64,000 nt of DNA from Serinus canaria (lineage: Eukaryota; Chordata; Aves; Passeriformes; Fringillidae). The notes beneath the pieces were generated by a model, which was given only the letters and a program-made list of their open reading frames with translations, did no database searches and was not told where the DNA came from. Shown here piece after piece: positions 25,300 to 35,098 of this stretch (positions within the stretch are counted from its first letter, which is position 1; each line of letters starts with the position of its first letter). Location: NCBI RefSeq assembly GCF_022539315.1, contig NC_066317.1, positions 65,009,179-65,073,178 of the forward strand, read 5' to 3'. Both the position numbers and the translations under genes were made by a program.

Positions 25300-25745
25300 G
25301 GAACAGCCTTATCTAGACTGGGAGCTATTACCGCAGTGTTATTGCACTGCCATTCACAGAGGCCGAGGGAGGAGGAAGGGGGTTTTTCCCTTAAATTGCA
25401 ATCCATCAGGTGTGAATGAAGATCTTTATCGGCTGAAAGATAACAGCTGATGTCTTCCCTCCTGCTCTCAGACAGGGAAAGTAATATCTTACCTAATGGA
25501 ACAGGGGAGCTGAAGTAGCTCCGGCGAGAATAAAGAGAGAAGGGAGTGGATTGTGTTTCAGGTGTAGGTGTCGAGCTATTATGTTTCACGGAATAATGAT
25601 GTCCTACCCTGTAAGACAGAGTAGAAAAAGGTTTTTTATTCTGCCCTCGGGGGCACGGAGGGGCTGTAATGACATTCCCATCGTGGGGGGGGGGCAGGGG
25701 ATGCAGCAGCCACAATCTGTTTTCCTGCTTCAGCTTATCTGCTAG
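25300..25745. promoter_or_regulatory. Candidate enhancer block with GATA and E-box motifs
   Basis: Seen: CTTATCT at 25308-25314, TTATC at 25426-25430, AGATAA at 25438-25443 directly followed by the E-box CAGCTG at 25444-25449, and CTTATCT at 25734-25740. A ten-G run lies at 25685-25694. AGATAA next to CAGCTG resembles known GATA/bHLH composite sites. The block also has more CpG than most of the window (CCGGCGAG near 25522, TCGAG near 25570). Regulatory function is an inference from motif clustering only. Confidence 0.25.
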
Positions 25746-27135
25746 AAAGGGAAAAGTTAACACTGATAGTCGAGATGAGCCTCTTTGAACGTGGTATTGT
25801 TTTGGCTGGCAGAAGCAGCCCCAGTTAAGTAAAGTGACCCAGTTATTAGAGAGCCACAGGAATGGGGAGGGCAGGGCATGCCTTGCTTCAGTCAAGGCTG
25901 ATCTTTGAGTCACCAGCTCCTGAAGTGCTTATGGAGGTGTCTTGAGTTCCTTGAGTGAGTGCAGGCTGGGCATTCACTGGAAGAGCTGCTGTGAGGGGTG
26001 CTGGCACTGTTGGCTCCCATATCCCAGCCCAGGACACATCCTACATCCCTGCTGCTGAGCTCATTGTCTTAGCAGCCATGGGGAAGCAGAAGGAACTGTG
26101 AATTTGGAGCATAAACGCAGCACCAGCAGCCCTGCTTTGGTCCCAGCATGCAGAGATGCATGTGAGGAGGCTTTGGAGTAGCTCAGGAATGCCACCACAG
26201 CAGGCTGTGGGACTGGGAGCTTGCAGTCTTGTTGTTCTGCTCCTTAATTATGCTTTGCTGTCTTTCCTGAGACATTGCTCCATGGCCAAGGAAGACAAGT
26301 CAGCAGCAATGCAATGGAAGCATGCAGCTGGTGTCACAAAAGTCTCACATGGTTCAGACTGGTGAAGGAGGGACTTGTGAGTAACCTGGGTTATCAGAAC
26401 TGACCGTAGTATTTTGAGTATATTTTTTTGCCTTTCCTCTCTGAATTTTGCCAGAAGCCAAAAATGCAACAAATCACTGCTGAAGCACCACTTGTGTGTT
26501 CACTTTCTAAGATCAAGCTGCATCTGTGCAACTACTAAAAATGTTTTTTTGTAGATATTTCTTGCTCTACCTCTGGTACCTCTAGTGAATTCTTTCATTG
26601 AATAGATATCAAAGAGGAGGTTGTGGTTTTCCTCACAAAGGAAGTGATACAAGAATGAGAATTTGTTCTGCTCTTCCCCACGCGATGAAAGGCTGAAGTC
26701 AGTTTAGTGCATTACTTCAAAATAAAAAGCCTTCTTTTTGTTTTCTGAAACACTTGACAATTACCTGTTGCTGTAATTTACCTGTAAAAGTACCTTTCCC
26801 CGTAACTTGAGACCCTTGTTCCCCCACCTTGTTCACTTACTGAAATGAGGTGCAGTTAAATACCTTCCTGACCTGCAACACAAAAACGCGTTTCTCTGAA
26901 ACAGAGAGTGAACGAGTTCAAGGTCATCAAGTGGGTGGGAACAACAAAATCCTGCTTTGCAGGCTTGGCCTTTCATCCATCTCTAACAAAGACCTCAGAA
27001 AAACTGATTTGGGTGCTAAATATGACCTGAAGTAGACATGGGAGAAATTCACATCCAGAGAGAGATTTCCTTCATGGGGCTGTGGATGTCACGTTCTCTA
27101 TGCAACTTTCTCTCTGAGCTGCTTTCTGTCAGAGT
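25746..27135. other. Unique sequence, no gene seen
   Basis: A minus-strand frame of about 219 codons (25254-25913) overlaps the GATA-motif block and the first part of this stretch. It has no recognisable domain. Nothing else stands out. Confidence 0.5.
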
Positions 27136-27346
27136 AGGTTTAGATTAGACATTGGCAAGAAATTATCTCCTATGAGGGTGATGAGGCCCTGGCACAAGTT
27201 GCCAGAGAAGCTGTGGCTGCCCCATCCCTGGCAGTCCAGGATGGGGCTCTGAGCAAGTGGAAAATGTCCCTGTCCACGGCAGGGAGGTTGGATCAAAAAG
27301 ATCTTTAAGGTCCCTTCCAAATCAAACCATTCTATGATTCTGTCAT
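27136..27346 (+). mobile_element. CR1 LINE 3'-end fragment
   Basis: About 210 bp follow the CR1 3' end in forward order: TTAGATTAGACATTGGCAAG, GAGGGTGATGAGGCCCTGGC, CCTGTCCACGGCAGGGAGGT, GATCTTTAAGGTCCCTTCC and the terminal CATTCTATGATTCTGTCAT. This is one of the best preserved copies in the window, 5'-truncated just inside the 3' coding end or UTR. Confidence 0.97.
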
Positions 27347-28865
27347 ACTTCAGGGTGTCCTTTTCCATCAGAGCATCCTGAGGTTACCCAGTGAAAATGG
27401 TGTACATTCAGCATGGCCTCTGCAAGATGGGTGCTCTCAGACACTCACCTGGTGGTGCCTTCAGCCTTCTTGCACAAAAGTAAATGAGCCAAGATGGGAA
27501 TGTTGGTGGCTGCAAGTGCCATGTGGTTCACTGGCTTCTATTTTTCTGCCTGCTGTGTTGCTCTGACATGTATAATAGTCTATAGTGTAAAAAAATAATC
27601 TATTTATGTTTAAAAATCCATCACCTTGACACTTTGGCAGATGGTTTTGGAGGCTGCCTTTTATACTATGCTTCTTAAAACTTGTCAGATGCTGCTTCTT
27701 CAGTTTCAACCTTCCCACCCTGCTTTCTATCCCCCATTTACTATCATTAACTTTGTCGTTGAATGGCCAGACACATAAATCCTATTTTCCATTAAGGTTG
27801 CCACATTACCAAATAAGTGCAAGTTTTAAGGAGGGACATGAATTTAATTTCTGAATACCAGTGAGACAGATGTTTCTCTTATGAGGAATTAGCACTCAGG
27901 GCTTCCTTTCTCTTTAAACAAATAGTGGTGTTGCTGACATTCTTCTGTAATTAGTAAGTATCTGCTTGCTCTGTACATTCTTTCTGCTGAAAGTTTTACA
28001 CATTAGGGGCTCTGTCATTTTTGTATTTTGGAGCACTGTTTAATAGAGGAGTTGGCTTGCCAATAACTGCTTGTAATTTCTTAAATAAATAAATTAAAAT
28101 AATTTCTTAAGTAAATTCTGTGCTGTTCTAAATGGGGCAAAAAACTCTTCTGAATCCAAAACATTGGATGATCTAAGGTCTGTGTGGCTGGAGGAGTCTG
28201 CAGAGCTTTTCAGCTGGCAGATGTAGCCATCTGCTCCAGGGCAGCTGGATCACTTGCCTGCTCCTTTGACTGTGCTGATGGCACCTCTGCCTGGACTCTT
28301 GATTCACTCACAGACACCTGCACTGCACACCTAAATTGTACAGCAGCTGAACTCTCCCTCATGGCATTGTTGGGCTGTTTCAGTGAAGGACTTTTGCAGT
28401 GCAATGGGGGGCTGAGACCACTCAGGACTAGTGGGGGTGGAAAGGGATGTCCTGGAGAGCAGCTGGGCACTGCAGGAGCGTCTCAAGTGACACAAATGCT
28501 GGAGTTTGGCAGTGGAATGGAGTGCCAGGTGTCTGCTGTCAGTGGGAAAAATTGTACTCTGGAGATGCCTCTCTCTGTTGGCCAGTGTTTAGAAGGCCAG
28601 CTTAGATTAGACTTCCAGCTTTTAGGCTGGTGAAATGAATCACACTTTATGAAAAATTGGAGTACTAATGGATCAAGTGTGTAATTTATATTTGCACTGT
28701 AGCATCCCAGCCAAGACAGCTTCACTTTACAGGGCTCCCACAAATTAAAAATGAGTGTTTTCTTCATCTAAACAAAAGCTCTAATACATTTTTATATGCA
28801 TTTGCACACTGAAGAAAAATGAAGAGCCATTTTAGTTTTCATCCCAGAGATTCAGAGTTGAAAGA
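27347..28865. other. Unique sequence, no confirmed gene
   Basis: A plus-strand frame of about 149 codons (28184-28633) starts at GTG, is unusually Cys- and Gly-rich, and overlaps a minus-strand frame of 86 codons. No signal, splice or domain evidence supports it as a gene. Confidence 0.5.
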
Positions 28866-28950
28866 GGGGTGTGAAGTGATTTGCACAGAGCGACACAGAA
28901 AACTTAGGACAGAACTGAAAACTTCACCTGGATTACCTGTCCTTGATTCT
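28866..28950 (+). mobile_element. Possible ancient MIR/L2-like relic
   Basis: GTGAAGTGATTTGCACAGAG, then CGACACAGAAAACTTAGGAC and AGAACTGAAAACTTC resemble the conserved 'aagtgacttgcccaaggtcacacagc' domain of ancient MIR/L2 elements. The call depends on remembered consensus patterns and could not be aligned here. Confidence 0.42.
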
Positions 28951-29809
28951 ACGTCTTAATCTCAAAAATATGTTTTCTTCAAAGAACAGAGTTCTTAAAG
29001 CAAGATCTGCATATAAATCTTCTGTGAGGAAATGCATGTTCTCTACAAATGATATTCAACCATCCGTGTTAGGCTTCTAAGAATAGATGGGTAACAAAAG
29101 AGAAATTTCCTTTAATGGTATTGTATGCAATATGGAAAATGCAAAATTGTGCAGAAGTTACATTTATTTGACCCTGGATTTCAACTGAATTAGATTGAAT
29201 GAAGAAGAGTCTGACTATGTGCAGTGTCATGGAAATCCATGATAGACAGATTGTTGCCAACCTCAAAGAACATGCCCTGGAAATCCTTTGTGATGGTTCT
29301 GGCAGGATGCTGTACACAGGCTGACCCGAGGTTTTTGATTATGTGCAAAGGTGACCTTGAAAGTGTGCTAGGTTAATATCTGTTTATTGCAGTAGATAGT
29401 CAGGTCTGTTCCTTGAGGTGCTGATGAATTTTATGGTGCCATTTATTTGAATTCATGTGAATTTCTTGTGATATCTGAGGCATCAGAAAACCTATCCCTT
29501 TATTCCTACAAGCTCTACTCTGCTAAAGTCTGAGTAAGACACTTTCAGGCTTGTGAGCTCAGGGAGTTTTCTAGCAAAGGGCACAGACTTCCTATGACAT
29601 CTTAATGGATTTTTCAGTACTTTACCCACCAGGTTGTATTTATGTACAGAAACACATTGGGAAGAGGTCTGCAATTACAGAAACTACCTGGCTAAGACTG
29701 GAAATCTTTTCCAAGTCTGGAATTGACTGTAACAGACTTAACCCTAACTATTTGTGAATTCTTATGTTAAACCTGAGGTTTACGAAAGTCAGTATTGGAA
29801 GACCATTGA
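28951..29809. other. Unique sequence, no gene seen
   Basis: No repeat or exon is recognisable. The longest frames are about 82 codons. Confidence 0.55.
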
Positions 29810-29966
29810 TTTTGGTTTTTTGGGTTTTTTTTTTTTGTTTTGTCTTGGTTTTGGTTGGGGTTGTTTTATTTTTTTTTTTATTTTTTTGTTTGGTTGGTTT
29901 TTTTGTTTTGTTTTGTTGTTGTTGTTTGGGGTTTTTTGTGGTTTTTTTTTTTTTTTTTTTTTTTTT
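29810..29966. repeat. T-rich low-complexity tract with GTTTT/GTT units
   Basis: About 155 bases are almost entirely T and G, with runs of up to about 25 T and stretches of GTTTT and GTT units, ending just before GTCCCAG. Phe/Val/Leu/Trp-rich open frames across it are compositional artefacts. No retroposon body abuts the tract. Confidence 0.95.
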
Positions 29967-31052
29967 GTCCCAGAACTCTCAATAATTTCCCCAATACTAT
30001 TTATGGTTCTGCCAATGATGTGATTGATATCTATGTTATATGTGCATGTGTGGGCAGCCCAAAGCTACCCAAACCTGCATTCTTGTTGAGTTGCTTGTTA
30101 TCATCCCCTTTGTCTCTCTTCCCTTGGTTGCTTTTCTGCTTTCTCCATTCTACTGCTATAATTTTAAAAACTGTGGAGAATTGCCTCCTTTCACTAAAAA
30201 AATCAAGCACGGCACAAAACCTTTGCTCTAAGAAGAGATAATGTTCTCCAGCACATGAAAATCCCTAATGTGCCCTATTTTTAAAATACTGGCATGTATT
30301 GCTAAAGGAATCTTTCAATATATCCTGGCATGCAGTAGATGCTTAACACTCATTTTCTCTCAAGAATCTAAGTATCAAACCCAGATGATGAAAGTTTAAT
30401 CCTTTGGCCCAGGTACTGCACATTGCATCTTTCAGCACAATGGAGCCCATTTTCTTTGGAGAAGAGGCAGTGAAAAATGCTTTTCACTGGGCTTCAGTGC
30501 AGGATCTTGGGCTAGAAAAGAGGCAGTTTTGGCAAATAAAGTTCCATTTCCAAGGTCCACGTCCAGCAGGCCAAGGCATTGCTTAGCAGAAGAACTACAG
30601 TGCCTTAAAGCCATCTGCACAATTTCTCAAAGCTTCACTTCCCTGATGGATAACAGATGGAGGAGGAAATTTATAAGTAAAAGATTAGAGCAACTCTGTT
30701 TATAAGCAGGAGTACTAATCACTCTGCCTTTGCCCTGGAGACCAGATTTAATCCTGAGGTTTAACTTAATGCAACTGTCTTGTTTCTGCTGCCAACTGAG
30801 AACATGCAAACACTGCCATGATAAGGGATGCTTTGGGATGATACAAAGCTAAACATTGCTTGGCAATTGATGACCCAGCATTTAATCAGTGATTACTCTC
30901 AACAAAACATGGTGAAGTAACGGGCTGGGTAATTTGTGCCTTTAACATTTGTCATCTCCCAGTGTTTAAATCCATTTGCTCGGCAGCTCTCCATTGCATT
31001 TATGCTAGGTCAGTAGCACCTGCACTTTGTACCCTCACCTGGTGGTTGTGGT
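29967..31052. other. Unique sequence, no gene seen
   Basis: No repeat is recognised. The stretch 30850-31010, just before the duplicated block, has a low-bias, motif-rich texture (for example CATTTAATCAGTGATTACTC) like conserved non-coding DNA, but this cannot be shown from one sequence. Confidence 0.5.
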
Positions 31053-31451
31053 AATAATAACATGCTGCTATTTTGCTTTTTTGTTTGTTTACTGAAGAAA
31101 CAAGGGTTCAGGGATCATCCAGGACTGTGTGAGAATGTGGGCATTTAAGTCTTTTCAAGGTCATTTATCTAGAACCAAAAGGAGTAGAAACACAGTTCTG
31201 TGTCATGAAAATAGCTGTCCCAGGAGGGGATGTGACAGAGGGACAGGCTGCAATGTGAGCTTGTTCTTTTACATTTGACACAACAGGGTTTACACATTTG
31301 GAGAAAAAACTCACCACAAAGTGTCAGCAAGACTGTGAGTCCTGTTTGACTATTGAAACTCCAACTCCCAGGCACAAAATAATGGGAAAGCAGATACCAA
31401 TAGTTGTGTTGTTCATGGAATGTGTTCTTTAAATAAGATTTGGAACAAATT
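31053..31451. repeat. Direct duplication, copy 1 (399 bp)
   Basis: This 399-bp block recurs at 32263-32661 in the same orientation with no insertion or deletion. Nine positions differ, at 31069, 31071, 31084, 31091, 31092, 31339, 31369, 31403 and 31412 (about 98% identity). Between 31093 and 31338 the copies are identical for 246 bp. The ends read AATAATAACATGCTGC and TGGAACAAATT. There is no TG..CA boundary, primer-binding site or target-site duplication to make it an LTR. A minus-strand open frame ending CFYSFWF is shared by both copies and is not a recognised protein. Confidence 0.98.
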
Positions 31452-31492
31452 CATCACCCACTGAAATGAAAAGTGAGTGAATGAAATCTTCA

Positions 31493-31785
31493 GAACCTGA
31501 AAGGGCTACAAGAGAGCCAGAGAGGGGCTTTTGACAAGGGCAGGGGGGAATGGCTTTAAACTGAAAGAGTGTAGATGTAGATTAGACATTAGGAAGCAAT
31601 TCTTTACTGTGAGGCTCTGTAACAGAATCTGTGGATGCTCCAACCCTGGAAGTGTTCAAGGTCAGGTTGGATGAGGCTTTGAGCAATCTGGTCTAGTGGG
31701 TGGCATCCCTGCCCACGGCAGAAGGGTTGGAAATGGATGATCTTTGAAGTCCCTTCCAAGCCAAACCATTCTGTGATTCTACGAA
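31493..31785 (+). mobile_element. CR1 LINE 3'-end fragment between the duplicated blocks
   Basis: About 290 bp in CR1 order: GAGAGCCAGAGAGGGGCTTT, GATTAGACATTAGGAAGCAA, TGGAAGTGTTCAAGGTCAGG, TTGGATGAGGCTTTGAGCAA, ATCCCTGCCCACGGCAGAAG and the end CATTCTGTGATTCTACGA. It is 5'-truncated. It sits in the 811-bp spacer of the 399-bp duplication and has no second copy after 32661. Confidence 0.97.
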
Positions 31786-32262
31786 TAAGTCACAGGGCTG
31801 TAGATTTGCAGCATAAGTTATTGGGTAGCAGATTTTCCACTCTCTGTTTTCTATTTTTATACCCCAATTTCTTTGCTGTGTTCTGGAGTGTTGGTTAAAA
31901 GAACACAGACAGTGCAATTAAACCTATGATGAGTATTGATTTTTCAATTTGCTGCCTGAAGTGGAAATTAAAAAGGAAAATTGTCCCAGTCTGACCTGAA
32001 ATGAAAACATATTAATTTTTCTCATGGAAAAGAAACCAACCACTGTGCCTGCTGCACCCCTGCTAAAACAAAGTACCTCCAGCCTAAACAGAAGAATTCC
32101 ACTCAGAATGGAATTTTTTTAGTCTGCAGTTGCCTGTTTGAGCAGTTGGTGAGACATACATTTAAGAAACCTGAACCTTTCTATGCTCCCTAGATTTTAG
32201 TATTCTTGTTCAATTGATCAAAAGAAAAGGAATTAGTGCAATCTCTGGTTATTCTGTGTATG
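31786..32262. other. Unique spacer inside the 399-bp duplication
   Basis: A/T-rich unique sequence without recognisable repeat or exon. Confidence 0.55.
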
Positions 32263-32661
32263 AATAATAACATGCTGCCACTTTGCTTTTTTGCTTGTTT
32301 GTTGAAGAAACAAGGGTTCAGGGATCATCCAGGACTGTGTGAGAATGTGGGCATTTAAGTCTTTTCAAGGTCATTTATCTAGAACCAAAAGGAGTAGAAA
32401 CACAGTTCTGTGTCATGAAAATAGCTGTCCCAGGAGGGGATGTGACAGAGGGACAGGCTGCAATGTGAGCTTGTTCTTTTACATTTGACACAACAGGGTT
32501 TACACATTTGGAGAAAAAACTCACCACAAAGTGTCAGCAAGACTGTGAATCCTGTTTGACTATTGAAACTCCAACTCCAAGGCACAAAATAATGGGAAAG
32601 CAGATACCAATAATTGTGTTGCTCATGGAATGTGTTCTTTAAATAAGATTTGGAACAAATT
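32263..32661. repeat. Direct duplication, copy 2 (399 bp)
   Basis: This is the second copy of the block at 31053-31451, offset by exactly 1210 bp along its whole length. The flanks differ: the left flank of copy 2 (TCTGTGTATG) and its right flank (AGTGGGTTTTG) share no continued homology with those of copy 1, so the breakpoints are sharp. The minus-strand open frame is longer here (113 codons) only because upstream stops are absent. Confidence 0.98.
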
Positions 32662-33490
32662 AGTGGGTTTTGCTTGATTCTTAGAGAGTGGAAACACTTG
32701 ACTGATGGAGAATGGTTCATTGGTTATGCTATCCCCTGGTGATGATAAACCTTTAAATCCTCACCTGTTTTCTTGTTTGTTTCTTAAAGGGTGGTTTCAG
32801 AATAGTCTGGGATCTCTGTAAAAGTAAAAGGCAAGGAAAATCAGATTAAATCTCCATGTTACAAAGCCAATCAGTACAATATGGTTTCGAGGTCAGCATG
32901 GATTAAAAGAGATGTGTTCCTCCTTGTAAGCAAGAAGGTGATGAGCATACCCTTGATCCCTTTCTCTCTAGAAAAATGATGCAATTTCAGCAGTTAATAT
33001 ATTAATAGAAAGTGCATATCTCACTGTTAAGGGTTTCAGATGTCTCTTTATCAGGTAAGCTTTCACATCCAGTGAAGGGAACCTTTAGGTTTTTTCTTTT
33101 TCAGGAGAATGGAAATGTATATAAATATCTGACTAAAATATTTCCTTTCTAGACTTGGGAAAAAAAAAAGGAAAGAAATTCCCGCAAAACCCAAGTATGT
33201 CTTTGATAATCATGTTTATACAGAGTCTGAACAGTAGTAGTTTTGTAAGAGAGATTTTCTTTTACTGGAGTTTTTCTGTCTTGCACATTTTCTCCTTTTA
33301 TGAAGTGTGTTTCTTTTAGACATCCTGGTCTCATAAAAGGAGCTTATTTAGAACAGACCTGGCCATCTGGGACTGCTTTGCTATAGGCTAAGCTTAACTT
33401 ATTAGGTATTGTCATCCAAAGAAAAACAAAGAGGCTACTAATGCATTTTTCATCTGTTCTGTGCATTTTATATGCTCTGAGCAATAAAGA
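32662..33490. other. Unique sequence with one weak exon candidate
   Basis: No repeat is recognised. A strong acceptor-like CCCTTTCTCTCTAG ends at 32971 and a consensus donor CAG|GTAAGC lies at 33054/33055. The 83 bp between them are open in one frame only. Confidence 0.5.
32972..33054 (+). other. Weak candidate internal exon, 83 bp
   Basis: The acceptor-like site GATCCCTTTCTCTCTAG and the donor TATCAG|GTAAGC bracket 83 bp. The frame starting at 32972 is open for 27 codons (KNDAISAVNILIESAYLTVK and onward), and the other two frames stop within 35 bp. A length of 83 bp leaves two bases to be completed in the next exon. No protein family is recognised and no neighbouring exon was found. Confidence 0.14.
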
Positions 33491-33859
33491 GAAAGGAAAG
33501 GAAAGGAAAGGAAAGGAAAGGAAAGGAAAGGAAAGGAAAGGAAGGAAGGAAAGGAAGGAAAGGAAAGGAAAGGAAGGAAAGGAAAGGAAAGGCAAGGAAA
33601 GGAGGAAGGAAAGGAAACGGAAAGGAAAGGAAAGAAAGGAAAGGAAAGGAAAGGAGAAAGGAAATGAAAGGAAAGGAAAGTACACAGGAAAGGAAAGGAA
33701 AGGAAAGGAAAGGAAAGGCGCGGAAAGGAAAGGAAAGGAAAGGAAAGGAAAGGAAAGGAAAGGAAAGGAAAGGAAAGGAAAGGAAAGGAAAGGAAAGGAA
33801 AGGAAAGGAAAGGAAAGGAAAGGAAAGGAAAGGAAAGGAAAGGAAAGGAAAGGAAAGGC
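33491..33859. repeat. (GGAAA)n purine array, about 370 bp
   Basis: All-purine on the plus strand apart from rare interruptions. The left part (33491-33717) is irregular, mixing GGAAA with GGAAG units and isolated changes such as GGCAA, GAAACGG and TACACA. After a CGCG-like break at 33719-33722 the right part is about 27 near-perfect GGAAA units. Long open frames on both strands (Lys/Gly/Glu/Arg and Phe/Leu/Ser/Pro) are artefacts. Mirror-symmetric purine tracts like this can form triplex (H-) DNA. Confidence 0.98.
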
Positions 33860-34545
33860 GTAAAATTAGAATGAGTTGGAATAACTTCTGGATGAGCTAA
33901 ATTCAGTCTGTGGTGCTGCTCAGCTTCTTGCCTGCTGAGGGGTAAGAGGAAAGGGGGGACAAAATGTAAAGTGTCTGCTGAAAGCTCACCCAAAGATGTG
34001 TTGCCTGTGAGCACCAAAAGGGTGAGATACCACATCTGCTGGGGCATGTTTGACTTAGGGAATGCTTGCCAACATCTGGAGCAGTAATGGCTGTTTAAAG
34101 GGAGCTGTGATGTCAGTTTCAGACAGAAAGCAAATTCTCTTCAGTGCTGCAGAGTTTGGATGACATGGAAAAGTGATTGCTACTGGAGCTTAAGCAGCAC
34201 TTTCCTGGGTATTATTGTGATTCTGGGGGAGCTGGCTGTGTCTTATGAGTGGTTGCTTTCCATCACCTTGTCCTCTCTGCAAGATCTCTCACAGAGATTT
34301 AAAACCCAAATACCCAAGAAAGCACCAATGTGATTTTTCCTAGAGATCCTGAGCATTCCCTACAGACCCTGCTGGCAAAGCCACAGGCAGAGCTGGGGAC
34401 CAACCACATCAGTTCCTTTTTTCTTCTCTTCTTTGCAGGACAATAGTTGTAGCCATCTTTCTCAATGTGCCAGCAGTATTTTAAACATCCTATCCTCTAG
34501 AAACACAGTTATTTCAAAGCAGGAGGAAATAAAGCAGAAAGTATC
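33860..34545. other. Unique sequence, no gene seen
   Basis: No recognisable repeat or exon lies between the purine array and the CR1 coding fragment. Confidence 0.55.
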
Positions 34546-35098
34546 AGGTTATTCAAGTGGGCCTTGCCTGTCACTGACCCGTGCTGGCTGGGCCTGATGC
34601 CCTGGTTGTCCTGCACATGCTGTGGGATCACATCCAGAAGATCCTGCCCATGACCTTTCCTGGCACACTGAGGTCACACTGACAGGCCTGTAGCTCCCAG
34701 ATCCTCCTCCAGGCCCTTCTGGTAGCTGAGGTCACATTTGGTGACCTCCAGTCCCCTGGGACCTCCCCAGGGAGCCAGGGCTGCTGGTAAATGCCAGAGT
34801 GGCTCAGTGAGCCCCTCCATGACTCCCTCTTGGGTTGATCCCATCCAGCCCCACAGACCTGGGGGGGTCTAAGTGATGGAGCAGATCTCTGACCATTTCC
34901 CCCTGGATTATGGGGGCTCCATTCTGCTCCCCACCCATCTTCCAGCCCAAGGGGCTGAGCACTCAGAGAACAGCTGGTAAAGACTGTGGCAAAGAAAGCA
35001 TTAAATACCTCACCCTTTTCTTCATCCTGTTTCACTGTGACTCCCACCCCATCCAATAAAGGATGGAGATTCTTCTTAACTCTTCTTTTCTTGCTGAT
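34546..35098 (-). pseudogene. CR1 LINE reverse-transcriptase (ORF2) fragment
   Basis: On the minus strand, a frame from about 35056 downward gives VTVKQDEEKGEVFNAFFATV, matching the CR1 ORF2 stretch just ahead of the reverse-transcriptase core. After frame changes, IYQQPWLPGEVPGDWRSPNV and LSVPGKVMGRIF follow, corresponding to early reverse-transcriptase blocks. DNA beyond the frame (to about 34546) still resembles the next CR1 block (reverse complement of CCTGGTTGTCCTGCACATGC). The catalytic YADD-type region, the endonuclease and the 3' UTR are all absent, and at least two frameshifts are needed to join the matching blocks. ORF2 copies target-primed genomic insertions in intact elements. This copy is dead. 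Confidence 0.92.

Noticed and set aside
28184..28633. 149-codon Cys/Gly-rich frame
   Set aside because: It has a GTG start, no splice or domain support, and an overlapping minus-strand frame.
29754..30241. Phe/Val/Trp-rich frames in the T-rich tract
   Set aside because: Compositional artefact in all three forward frames, with no domain.
31053..32661. LTR-retrotransposon reading of the 399-bp repeats
   Set aside because: The ends are not TG..CA, there is no primer-binding site after copy 1, no polypurine tract before copy 2, no target-site duplication, and the interior is a CR1 piece plus unique DNA.
33412..34047. Long open frames (up to 211 codons) over the GGAAA array
   Set aside because: Their Phe-Leu-Ser-Phe-Pro or Lys-Gly-Lys-Glu-Arg periodic products come straight from the pentanucleotide repeat.
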